A stretch of DNA of 6,634 nt, taken from the NCBI GenBank assembly GCA_013331015.1, contig DUHF01000205.1:1-6634 (forward strand), given 5' to 3'. Positions 1 to 5,206 of this stretch are shown here, in pieces. Position 1 is the first letter of the stretch. Each line of letters opens with the position of its first letter. Made by a program: the position numbers and the translations under genes. Under the pieces are notes generated by a model. It was not told the DNA's origin, searched no databases, and saw only the letters and a program-made list of their open reading frames with translations. Origin of the DNA: Methanoregula sp. GTDB lineage: Archaea > Halobacteriota > Methanomicrobia > Methanomicrobiales > Methanospirillaceae.

Positions 1-308
1 CGGCAGTCTGCCGGTGGGATGATGCATCTATGCTGGTCATGACGTATCCGCTCCGCACGCTGGTGAAGATGGCCGGCGGCTGCGATTTTATGAAGTGCGA
101 CTGTGAAGGGGCCGAATGGATGATCCAGCCATCCGATCTTGACGGCATCCGCAGGATCGAGATGGAACTGCACCTGCCCCCGATCTCCGGGCCACCCGAG
201 CCGGCATTGCTGGATTACATTGACCTGCACTACCACTACACGATCGAGCGTAAACCCTGCCATGATGTCCTTGGCGTGATGGGCGTGCTCCATGCGGAAC
301 GCAAATGA
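1..308 (+). CDS. FkbM-family SAM-dependent methyltransferase, C-terminal part (5' end outside window)
   Basis: The reading frame is open from base 3 to the TGA at 306-308, so the gene starts before the window and only about its last 100 residues are visible. The key sign is the segment DFMKCDCEGAEW, read from about base 86. It matches the 'DF-K-D-EGAE' motif near the C-terminal part of FkbM-type methyltransferases, preceded by TYPLRTL, which resembles their 'TLD' strand. FkbM enzymes put a methyl group from S-adenosylmethionine on sugar or polyketide hydroxyls. In archaea and bacteria many lie in glycan clusters, but no glycan gene is visible here. Internal ATGs at 30 and 39 exist, but a start there would remove the SAM-binding half, so I read the frame as truncated by the window edge. 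The substrate cannot be told from this fragment. Confidence 0.72.
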   Translation, partial: AVCRWDDASMLVMTYPLRTLVKMAGGCDFMKCDCEGAEWMIQPSDLDGIRRIEMELHLPPISGPPEPALLDYIDLHYHYTIERKPCHDVLGVMGVLHAERK

Positions 309-324
309 CCAGGACTTACCTGCA

Positions 325-351
325 TCCCCCAGCCCTGTCACGGTAGGGGGA
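325..351 (+). terminator. Possible hairpin after the methyltransferase gene
   Basis: TCCCCC (325-330) can pair with GGGGGA (346-351) around a 15-base loop, starting 17 bases after the methyltransferase stop. A short T-rich stretch (TTCTTG, 355-360) follows but there is no long T-tract, unlike most other gene ends here. It could be a weak terminator or an RNA 3'-end hairpin. The spacer up to 394 shows no clear TATA box for the next gene, so readthrough into that gene is possible. Confidence 0.3.
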
Positions 352-394
352 ACATTCTTGAACCGGCTGTCCCAACACACATCCGGGATTATGC

Positions 395-1060
395 ATGAGC
401 AATGACATCTTCGAACAGAAAAACCGGTTTCTCGACCAGGTCCTGGCAGAACGGCGTACCTACCGGCTCTTCTCACCGGTCATCCCTTCCGATGAGGAGA
501 TCCGTCGCATCCTTCATGCCGGCCTTGTCGCCCCGTTTGCGGCAACCTCGGTCGGGACCCCGAAGGATTACTTCCGCCGCTTTTTTGTGATCCGGAATGG
601 ATCGGAAAGCATCAGGGCACTCCACCCGCTCCTGATGGCAGAGGTGAATGCACTGGCTGCCGACCTCGATTCTGCCATGAAAGACGACCCGAAGCTCCGT
701 GCAGATGCCCTGCTGTTTACACGGCGCCTTGAACGGATCAGAAAGCTCGGGACCATCCCCGGCATCGGCACGGCACCCCTCTATCTCATCGCGGCAGAAC
801 GCAGGGGGTATCCCCCGGTGGGCCTCCAGTCGCTTGCCCACTGCATGGAGAACATGTGGCTCAAGGCGACGGCGCTCGGACTTGGATTCCAGCCCGTCTC
901 GCTCACCTCGCGAATGGCTGACAATGAGGGGTTCTGCGCTATCCTGGGTATTCAGGCAGGGGAGTGGGACCTCGCGGGGTGTGCCGTGGGGTACCCGCAG
1001 GAGGAACTCTCCCCCGCGATACGCCCCCCCGTGGAAGACCTGATCCGCTGGCTGGAATGA
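395..1060 (+). CDS. Nitroreductase-family FMN-dependent oxidoreductase
   Basis: This is a 221-residue protein, the usual length for the nitroreductase fold, which binds FMN as a homodimer and transfers electrons from NAD(P)H or another donor to nitro, quinone or flavin-type acceptors. Near the N-terminus the pattern ERRTYRLF (residues 19-26) matches the 'RRS-R-F' FMN-phosphate motif. LVAPFAATSVGTP (44-56) sits where the family has 'A-APS--N-QP'. Residues 146-170 contain the conserved helix ENMWLKATALGLGFQPVSL, which packs against the flavin. AVGYP (197-201) matches the C-terminal 'GYP' turn. Residues 80-120 form a charged helical stretch that may cap the active site. I chose the ATG at 395. 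Another ATG at 391 is in a different frame, and no strong ribosome site is visible. In methanogens the physiological acceptor is usually unknown, so no substrate is assigned. Confidence 0.85.
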   Translation: MSNDIFEQKNRFLDQVLAERRTYRLFSPVIPSDEEIRRILHAGLVAPFAATSVGTPKDYFRRFFVIRNGSESIRALHPLLMAEVNALAADLDSAMKDDPKLRADALLFTRRLERIRKLGTIPGIGTAPLYLIAAERRGYPPVGLQSLAHCMENMWLKATALGLGFQPVSLTSRMADNEGFCAILGIQAGEWDLAGCAVGYPQEELSPAIRPPVEDLIRWLE

Positions 1061-1167
1061 TTCGTGACCGGTGTGGGGGGATCCATAGCTTTTGATTTAG
1101 CGTCCCCCTTTTTGGCCGGCTTTGAATATCACGCCCGGGCCTTCTTTGCAACCGCTGCCTTTGAACC

Positions 1168-1176
1168 TTTTTTTTA
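1168..1176 (+). terminator. T8A tract, likely terminator of the nitroreductase gene
   Basis: TTTTTTTTA lies 108 bases after the nitroreductase stop codon. A shorter T5 run after CCCCC (1104-1113) may act first. Archaeal RNA polymerase is known to terminate at U-rich runs without a stable hairpin. The same T8A string follows four other genes in this window. Confidence 0.55.
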
Positions 1177-1309
1177 CTGGTATGACGGGGGAATTCTCTT
1201 CAAGCCCCGCCTCCCTTCCCGGCTGCCGTCAGTGGCTGGCTGGTCTTCCGGCGGGTTTTTGGGGTAGAGAGGGAAAAATTCCTCATCCCGTTACCCGGGG
1301 GTGCTGGTA

Positions 1310-1349
1310 TCCGGTTTCACGACCCGAGGGGGATATCGATCAAACCGGA
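1310..1349. repeat. 8-base perfect inverted repeat, 24-base spacer
   Basis: TCCGGTTT (1310-1317) and AAACCGGA (1342-1349) are exact reverse complements, with GATATCGATC at the end of the spacer. A run of A follows directly (1349-1355), which reads as a T-run on the minus strand. It could be a hairpin in a 3' untranslated region or a binding site. Its function is unknown. Confidence 0.4.
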
Positions 1350-1431
1350 AAAAAATGGAACTGCTTACGGTCCGGCAGCAAAAATCCCCTTGGGAATGGG
1401 TAAGGAGCGTTCCCTCTCCTCTCTTCTCTTC

Positions 1432-1440
1432 TAAAAAAAA
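1432..1440 (-). terminator. T8A tract, likely terminator of the small membrane protein gene
   Basis: The plus strand reads TAAAAAAAA, so the minus-strand transcript would end in U8A, about 80 bases after the stop codon of the gene at 1521-1730. A shorter T5 run on the minus strand (1503-1507) lies much closer to the stop and may be used as well. The 9-base hairpin at 1459-1484 sits between the two. Confidence 0.5.
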
Positions 1441-1458
1441 CCACCAGAACATCTTTCC

Positions 1459-1484
1459 TGCAGTTGGTGATCCGCCCAACTGCA
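1459..1484. repeat. 9-base perfect inverted repeat (hairpin)
   Basis: TGCAGTTGG (1459-1467) and CCAACTGCA (1476-1484) are exact reverse complements around an 8-base loop. It lies just beyond the end of the small membrane protein gene on its coding strand, before the T8A tract, so it is best read as a 3'-end hairpin of that transcript. Confidence 0.5.
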
Positions 1485-1520
1485 CTGATGAGGGTTGGAT
1501 GATAAAAACCGGGCCGGAAT

Positions 1521-1730
1521 TCACCGGAACGCGTACCACGCGATCCCGCTGACACAGAGTGCCGAGCAGCCAAGGATGAGGAGAGCATTGACCAGTTTCT
1601 GCCGGCCGGTCATGGCCTGCCAGTCCGGCTTCTGTTGTTTTGCCAGGTACCCGATGAGAAGCCCGAGGATGGTGCCAGAAAATACTCCGAGTGCCAGGAT
1701 GATCAGGATGCTTAGCAGGTCTGCGCTCAT
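1521..1730 (-). CDS. Small two-helix membrane protein, unknown function
   Basis: This 69-residue protein has two hydrophobic segments, residues about 5-28 (ILIILALGVFSGTILGLLIG) and about 46-66 (LVNALLILGCSALCVSGIAW). They are joined by a polar, positively charged loop containing KQQKPDWQAMTGRQK. I recognise no family. The gene is supported by its own control signals: GGTGAG ends 4 bases before the ATG (minus strand, 1734-1739), matching the archaeal 16S 3' end, and a TATA-like ATTTATC lies 32-38 bases upstream of the start. The glycines in the first helix (G15, G19, G23, G27, roughly every fourth residue) suggest tight helix packing. By the positive-inside rule the charged loop should be cytoplasmic, with both ends outside. 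It is transcribed separately from the surface-protein gene upstream, which has its own T-tract. Confidence 0.75.
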   Translation of the reverse strand: MSADLLSILIILALGVFSGTILGLLIGYLAKQQKPDWQAMTGRQKLVNALLILGCSALCVSGIAWYAFR

Positions 1731-1757
1731 GTTCTCACCAGTACCGTTTTTTCGTTT

Positions 1758-1768
1758 TTACGATAAAT
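1758..1768 (-). promoter_or_regulatory. TATA-like promoter element of the small membrane protein gene
   Basis: The minus strand reads ATTTATCGTAA. Counting about 25 bases on from the box places transcription start near 1740, just ahead of the GGTGAG ribosome site. The same 11 bases occur at 5902-5912 at a similar distance from another minus-strand gene. Confidence 0.5.
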
Positions 1769-1790
1769 ACTCAAAGGCTTGTCCTGGCAA

Positions 1791-1799
1791 TAAAAAAAA
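1791..1799 (-). terminator. T8A tract, terminator of the PEGA surface-protein gene
   Basis: The minus-strand transcript would carry U8A beginning only about 7 bases after the TGA, so the 3' untranslated region would be very short. The surrounding 15 bases (1787-1801, plus strand GCAATAAAAAAAATG) recur exactly at 5168-5182, after the hydrolase gene. Confidence 0.65.
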
Positions 1800-1806
1800 T
1801 GAGAGT

Positions 1807-2589
1807 TCAGGTCCTTCTTCCCGCAATAGCGATCGCGATGAGCCCTGCAAGGAAGACCCCGGGCAGGAAACCATCTGCGGTTGGCGTGGGGGTTGGCAGG
1901 GGTGCAGTTTTTGGCGGGGATGTCTGAACCGGCGTGGGTTGTGGGAGGAGCAGGAGGGTTGCTTTCACTTCTGACACCATACCTGCCTGGACTGCTACCG
2001 GCGTATTGAACTCATAATACCCGTCTCGGTTGAAGGTGACCTGGTATGTGCCCGGCAAAAGATCCGTAACCGTGAACGGGGTCGTTCCCCGGTACCTGCT
2101 GTTCACAGAGACCGATGCACCCGTGGGAACGGAATCAAGTTCCAGCGCGCCGTTCTGCCGGCTCACCTCTGCGGAGATGGATGGTTTTCCCAGGGTCACC
2201 GGAACCGTGCGGAAATCGGCATTGGCAAGGTTCGAGCGGTCGTTTGGCCCGTTGACCACCCAGATCGTGTAGGTTCCTGCATCGAGCCTGCCGCCGACAT
2301 TTGCCGTGCTCCACTTGTAGCTCCAGAAGTCATTGCCGTCCACCGCGACTCTGGTGAAGTATCCCTCATCGGCCCGCTTTGTCACATCGTTGAGCATAAC
2401 CCCGTTTGCGGGCAGGTTGGGACCGGTGAGATAGAGGTACACCCACTGGCCGGTTGGGGAGTAGCCCGAGAGCGGGATGGTCTCTCCCAGCGCAGCCTCG
2501 ATACCGCTAACGGCAGGAACGCTGCCTGCAATAAGCAGGGCAAGCAGGAATGCCGCCGTCACACTCCGGAAAAGGCGGGATGGTGTCAT
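1807..2589 (-). CDS. Secreted, C-terminally anchored surface protein with a PEGA domain
   Basis: This 260-residue protein has a clear export and anchoring layout. Residues 1-29 form a signal peptide: R5 and R8, the hydrophobic core AAFLLALLIAG, then likely cleavage around SVPAVSG. Residues 30-140 form a beta-rich domain (IPLSGYSP, VYLYLTGPNLP, LDAGTYTIWVVNGPNDR) of a kind I associate with surface proteins of Methanomicrobiales. Residues about 148-213 form a PEGA domain (ALELDSVPTGASVSVN, then RGTTPFTVTDLLPGTYQVTF), usually found in cell-surface proteins. A Pro/Thr-rich linker (216-238), likely glycosylated, leads to a final hydrophobic helix (241-256) ending in RRT. That tail resembles archaeosortase sorting signals but has DGFLPG in place of the common PGF. 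The start is the only ATG after an in-frame stop. A GGAGGAGG run lies about 20 bases upstream, farther than usual. The binding partner is unknown. Confidence 0.82.
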   Translation of the reverse strand: MTPSRLFRSVTAAFLLALLIAGSVPAVSGIEAALGETIPLSGYSPTGQWVYLYLTGPNLPANGVMLNDVTKRADEGYFTRVAVDGNDFWSYKWSTANVGGRLDAGTYTIWVVNGPNDRSNLANADFRTVPVTLGKPSISAEVSRQNGALELDSVPTGASVSVNSRYRGTTPFTVTDLLPGTYQVTFNRDGYYEFNTPVAVQAGMVSEVKATLLLLPQPTPVQTSPPKTAPLPTPTPTADGFLPGVFLAGLIAIAIAGRRT

Positions 2590-2710
2590 GATCAGTACTA
2601 CCGTTGTAGTCCTCCTCCCTCATCTGCCTTTGCCTTCCGCGGGACAAAATCGCCCAAGGCGCTCTCCGGAACGGGCGGCTTTTCTCCTCGCCCTGTGTCG
2701 TATTTCGTCT

Positions 2711-2720
2711 GCCTTATTAT
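2711..2720 (+). promoter_or_regulatory. Likely TATA box of the MFS exporter gene
   Basis: TTATTAT (2714-2720) is the AT-rich island in an otherwise GC-rich divergent spacer. Its centre is 32 bases before the ATG at 2749, which would give a leader of only a few bases. The complementary strand (ATAATAA) could also serve the surface-protein gene on the other strand, but that would require a leader of about 100 bases. Confidence 0.4.
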
Positions 2721-2748
2721 CCCTCCCGTCCAACCACCCGGTAGTCCT

Positions 2749-4125
2749 ATGCCCGATCCACGGAAGATTGCGCTCTCCATTGCCATCATCGCCGGGTTCC
2801 TCACCCCGTTCGACCTCTCGGCAGTCAATATCGCGCTCCCGTCCATTGGCCAAGAATTTGCCATGGACGCCGTCTCGATGGGCTGGGTGGCAACCGCCTA
2901 CCTCCTCGCCTCCGCTGCCTTCCTCCTGCCCTTTGGCCGGATTGCCGATATTCACGGCAGAAAACGGATCTTTGTTTCGGGCCTTTTCCTCTTCACGCTA
3001 GCTTCCGCGCTCACGCTCTTTGCTCCCTCAGCCCTCCTGATCATCCTCCTGCGGGTTATGCAGGGAATTGGAGCGGCCATGATCTTTGGCACGGCGGTTG
3101 CAATTCTCTCCTCGGTAACCCCGGCAAATGAGCGGGGAACGGCCCTTGGGATCTATACCACGTCCGTCTATATCGGGCTCTCCTGCGGGCCGTTCATCGG
3201 CGGATTTTTGACACAGGCTTTCGGGTGGCGGAGTATCTTTTTTATCAATATCCCGGTCGGGCTCGTTGCCATCGCGCTCGCGCTCCTCTTCCTCAAGGGG
3301 GAATGGGCGGATGCGCAAGGGGAGCCCTTCGATCTTATAGGTGCAGTCCGGTATGGTCTGGCCCTCACCTGCATCATGCTGGGCTTCTCGCTCTTGCCGG
3401 AAACGGGGGGTGCACTTCTCCTTGGTGCCGGCTGCGTAACGGGACTTTTCTTCATCAGCCGCGAGAAGAAGATCCGCTACCCGCTGCTCGATCTCAGCCT
3501 CTGGACCATGAACCGGTCATTTGCCTTCTCCAACATCGCCGCGTTCATCAACTACAGCGCCACCTTCTCCGTTACGTTCTTTTTGAGCCTGTACCTCCAG
3601 TACAACCGGGGGTTCGATCCGTGGACTGCCGGTGCCATCCTTGTTATCCAGCCCGTAACCATGGCCGTTGTCTCGCCGTTTGCCGGCCGCCTCTCCGATC
3701 GGGTGATGCCGGGAACCATTGCATCCTTTGGCATGGGACTCACCGCTCTTGGGCTGGTTGCCCTGGTCTTTGTCAGGGACACAACCTCTCTCATGGAAAT
3801 CGCCGGCATCCTCATCCTTCTCGGGGCAGGACTCGGCTTCTTCTCCTCGCCCAACACAAACGCTGTCATGGGTTCGGTTACCCGGAAGGATTACGGGGTT
3901 GCTTCCAGCACTCTTGGCACCATGCGGCTCGTTGGGCAGGCAATGTCCATGGGGATCGCGATGATGATCCTTGCGCTCTTCATTGGCAGGATCCAGATCA
4001 CCCCTGACCAGCACGTCCAGCTCGCAAGCTCGATGCAGGTTGCGTTCTCTCTCTTTGCTGCACTCTGTATCGCGGGAGTCTTCCTCTCGCTGGTCAGGTG
4101 CCGGCAGGAAGATGAAGCATCCTGA
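2749..4125 (+). CDS. Major facilitator superfamily exporter, DHA2 (14-helix, EmrB/QacA-like)
   Basis: The 458-residue membrane protein fits the drug:proton antiporter-2 family, which pumps drugs or other amphipathic compounds out in exchange for protons. Helix 1 carries FDLSAVNIALP (21-31), the 'LD-TIVNVALP' motif with D22. GRIADIHGRKR is motif A, in the loop after helix 2. GPFIGGFLTQAFGWRSIFFINIPVG is motif C and the following loop. GEPFDLIGA precedes the extra central helices typical of 14-helix members. I count about 14 hydrophobic segments, ending at CIAGVFLSLVR. The frame can be extended to a GTG at 2695, but the added 18 residues (proline-rich, not conserved-looking) would cover the likely TATA box, so the ATG at 2749 is preferred. 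No adjacent regulator is present. The substrate is unknown. Confidence 0.9.
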   Translation: MPDPRKIALSIAIIAGFLTPFDLSAVNIALPSIGQEFAMDAVSMGWVATAYLLASAAFLLPFGRIADIHGRKRIFVSGLFLFTLASALTLFAPSALLIILLRVMQGIGAAMIFGTAVAILSSVTPANERGTALGIYTTSVYIGLSCGPFIGGFLTQAFGWRSIFFINIPVGLVAIALALLFLKGEWADAQGEPFDLIGAVRYGLALTCIMLGFSLLPETGGALLLGAGCVTGLFFISREKKIRYPLLDLSLWTMNRSFAFSNIAAFINYSATFSVTFFLSLYLQYNRGFDPWTAGAILVIQPVTMAVVSPFAGRLSDRVMPGTIASFGMGLTALGLVALVFVRDTTSLMEIAGILILLGAGLGFFSSPNTNAVMGSVTRKDYGVASSTLGTMRLVGQAMSMGIAMMILALFIGRIQITPDQHVQLASSMQVAFSLFAALCIAGVFLSLVRCRQEDEAS

Positions 4126-4140
4126 ATGCGATCGCCAGAT

Positions 4141-4154
4141 CTCTTTTTCCTTCT
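4141..4154 (+). terminator. T-rich run after the MFS gene
   Basis: CTCTTTTTCCTTCT begins 15 bases after the stop codon. It contains only T5, weaker than the T8 tracts elsewhere in the window, but its place fits a bare archaeal T-rich terminator. Confidence 0.4.
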
Positions 4155-4200
4155 CGATCCACCTGAACTCACGGTTCTCCGGCCGGCATTCTTCCGGTAA

Positions 4201-4261
4201 ATCCGGATGGCACAACCCCCATCAACCCGTGTGGGGGTGTCCGGGCATTCCCTTTCCGGAT
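4201..4261. repeat. Nested inverted repeats in the MFS-TMEM175 spacer
   Basis: The outer arms ATCCGGA (4201-4207) and TCCGGAT (4255-4261) are exact reverse complements. Inside them, ACCCCCA (4215-4221) pairs with TGGGGGT (4232-4238) around a 10-base loop. With single-base bulges at 4211 and 4214 the inner stem extends to 4209-4242. No T-tract follows directly. It could be a 3'-end RNA hairpin of the MFS transcript or a protein site upstream of the channel gene's promoter. Confidence 0.45.
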
Positions 4262-4296
4262 GCATCAGTATTATCCGGGCAGGAACAGGCTGACGG

Positions 4297-4303
4297 TTTA
4301 TTA
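4297..4303 (+). promoter_or_regulatory. Likely TATA box of the TMEM175-like gene
   Basis: TTTATTA is centred 36 bases before the ATG at 4336, giving a predicted leader of about 9 bases. No GGTGA-type ribosome site lies in that leader, so initiation is probably nearly leaderless. Confidence 0.5.
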
Positions 4304-4335
4304 CCCATAAAATTCAACACCATACCAGAGACCAA

Positions 4336-4950
4336 ATGAACCCGACAGATGAGATCGACATGCACCTGGAGAAGAACCGGTTAGAAGCGCTCACTGACGG
4401 GATCTTCGCTTTTGCCATGACCCTTCTTGTGGCAAGCCTCATCCTCCCCCGTTCGGCAATCATCACGGTGAGTTCTCCTGAAGCGTTCTTCAGCCTTGTA
4501 CCAGACTTCTACCACTACATCATCGGGTTCTTTGTCCTTTCCGCGTTCTGGATCGCCCATCACATGCAGTTCCGGTACGTGCGGTTCATTGACCGGAATT
4601 TTCTTACCCTGAGCATCATTGGTCTTTTCTTTGTCACGCTCGTCCCGTTCTCGACCAGTTTTGTCGGGGATTTCACTGACCCCTTCTCCTCCATTGTTTT
4701 TGAAACAAATCTCCTCATCCTCGGTCTTATCTTCTTTTTCCAGTGGCTGTATGCCACCCATAACCATCGGCTCGTTCCCCCGGAACACTCCGGGAAGCGG
4801 ATCCGGTACGGTCTTGCCCGGAGCCTCATCATCCCCGCCATCTCCCTGCTTGGGATCCTCTTCTCCCTTGCCGGGTTCAGCAGCAGCACGATGGTATACA
4901 TGCTCTCACCGCTGGCATCGTACGGGGTCAGGAAATATTTTGGATTCTGA
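4336..4950 (+). CDS. TMEM175-family (DUF1211) potassium channel subunit
   Basis: The 204-residue protein has six predicted membrane helices (about 22-38, 58-76, 90-108, 117-139, 162-180, 183-198), the single-repeat layout of prokaryotic TMEM175 proteins, which assemble as tetramers and conduct potassium. Helix 1 opens with RLEALTDGIFAFAMTLLV (15-32), the family signature 'R---FSDG-FA-A-TLL', with F and S replaced by L and T. The invariant R15, D21 and G22 are kept. FWIAHHMQFRYVRFIDR (71-87) matches the conserved 'W--HH--FR-I-R-D' segment, and TLVPFSTSFVG (101-111) matches 'LLPFST'. The first ATG is used. M9 at 4360 is a possible alternative that keeps all motifs. Transport specificity is inferred from the family. 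The neighbouring exporter gene has its own promoter and terminator signals, so a shared role is not implied. Confidence 0.85.
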   Translation: MNPTDEIDMHLEKNRLEALTDGIFAFAMTLLVASLILPRSAIITVSSPEAFFSLVPDFYHYIIGFFVLSAFWIAHHMQFRYVRFIDRNFLTLSIIGLFFVTLVPFSTSFVGDFTDPFSSIVFETNLLILGLIFFFQWLYATHNHRLVPPEHSGKRIRYGLARSLIIPAISLLGILFSLAGFSSSTMVYMLSPLASYGVRKYFGF

Positions 4951-4967
4951 CTCCTGAGAAACATCCC

Positions 4968-5039
4968 GCCATTGCAGAACCACCTGTCAGTTCAGGGCAG
5001 CAGTTCCGGTGAATGACAAAAAGGACGGACTGCAATGGC
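4968..5039. repeat. 10-base perfect inverted repeat with a nested 5-base pair
   Basis: GCCATTGCAG (4968-4977) and CTGCAATGGC (5030-5039) are exact reverse complements 52 bases apart. Inside, TGTCA (4985-4989) pairs with TGACA (5014-5018). The element starts 18 bases after the TMEM175 stop and precedes a T-rich run at 5068-5077. It may be a structured 3' end or the trace of a small inserted element. No coding remnant is recognisable. Confidence 0.5.
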
Positions 5040-5067
5040 AGACACTTCCGAAACTGTTCTCTGCCGG

Positions 5068-5077
5068 TTTGTTTTTT
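5068..5077 (+). terminator. T-rich run, probable terminator of the TMEM175-like gene
   Basis: TTTGTTTTTT lies 118 bases after the stop codon and 29 bases after the inverted repeat. It is the strongest plus-strand T-run in this convergent gap. Confidence 0.4.
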
Positions 5078-5171
5078 GACCATGTGGTGCTTTTCGAACC
5101 ACACACGGAGCTATCGAGTATAACCGCACCCTGACCATAAGCTGAATACCGGTATCTCCAGCCTGCTGCAA

Positions 5172-5180
5172 TAAAAAAAA
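5172..5180 (-). terminator. T8A tract, terminator of the metallo-hydrolase gene
   Basis: The minus-strand transcript would carry U8A starting about 26 bases after the TAA stop. A small GGGC/GCCC stem (5191-5204) lies between stop and tract. The 15 bases 5168-5182 are identical to those after the surface-protein gene (1787-1801). Confidence 0.65.
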
Positions 5181-5206
5181 TGTCCAAGAGGGGCAGGACC
5201 GCCCGA

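Larger units (their letters stand above)
1061..1520. other. Gene-free convergent spacer with terminators and inverted repeats
   Basis: These 460 bases separate the plus-strand nitroreductase gene from a minus-strand membrane-protein gene. The short open frames on both strands overlap each other, lack ribosome sites, and give compositionally odd peptides with no recognisable motif, so I call none of them. What can be seen is a T8A tract for each flanking gene, two perfect inverted repeats (1310-1349 and 1459-1484), a weaker stem with one wobble pair (1392-1398 with 1408-1414), and a 23-base polypyrimidine run (1410-1432). A decayed gene or an unrecognised small RNA is possible but not shown. 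Confidence 0.6.

Noticed and set aside
1122..1588. Several 80-93 residue frames on both strands in the 1061-1520 gap
   Set aside because: They overlap each other, cross hairpins and T-tracts, lack ribosome sites, and give no recognisable protein.
2695..2748. GTG-started N-terminal extension of the MFS exporter
   Set aside because: The extra 18 residues are proline-rich, precede the normal family start and would overlap the likely TATA box at 2711-2720. The ATG at 2749 fits better.
3225..4007. 260-residue plus-strand frame inside the MFS gene
   Set aside because: It is out of frame with the transporter, rich in Cys, His and Arg, and has no family signature. It is a shadow frame.
3517..4215. 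232-residue open frame on the minus strand opposite the MFS gene
   Set aside because: It is antisense to a clear 14-helix transporter, highly charged with no motif, and explained by the transporter's codon usage in a GC-rich gene.
4201..4335. Riboswitch upstream of the TMEM175-like gene
   Set aside because: The structured part lies upstream of the predicted TATA box, so it would not be in the channel's leader RNA. No known riboswitch core was seen.
4987..5187. 66-residue minus-strand frame in the convergent gap, considered as a transposase remnant
   Set aside because: It starts inside the hydrolase gene's terminator tract, has no ribosome site, and shows no transposase motif or terminal repeat match.
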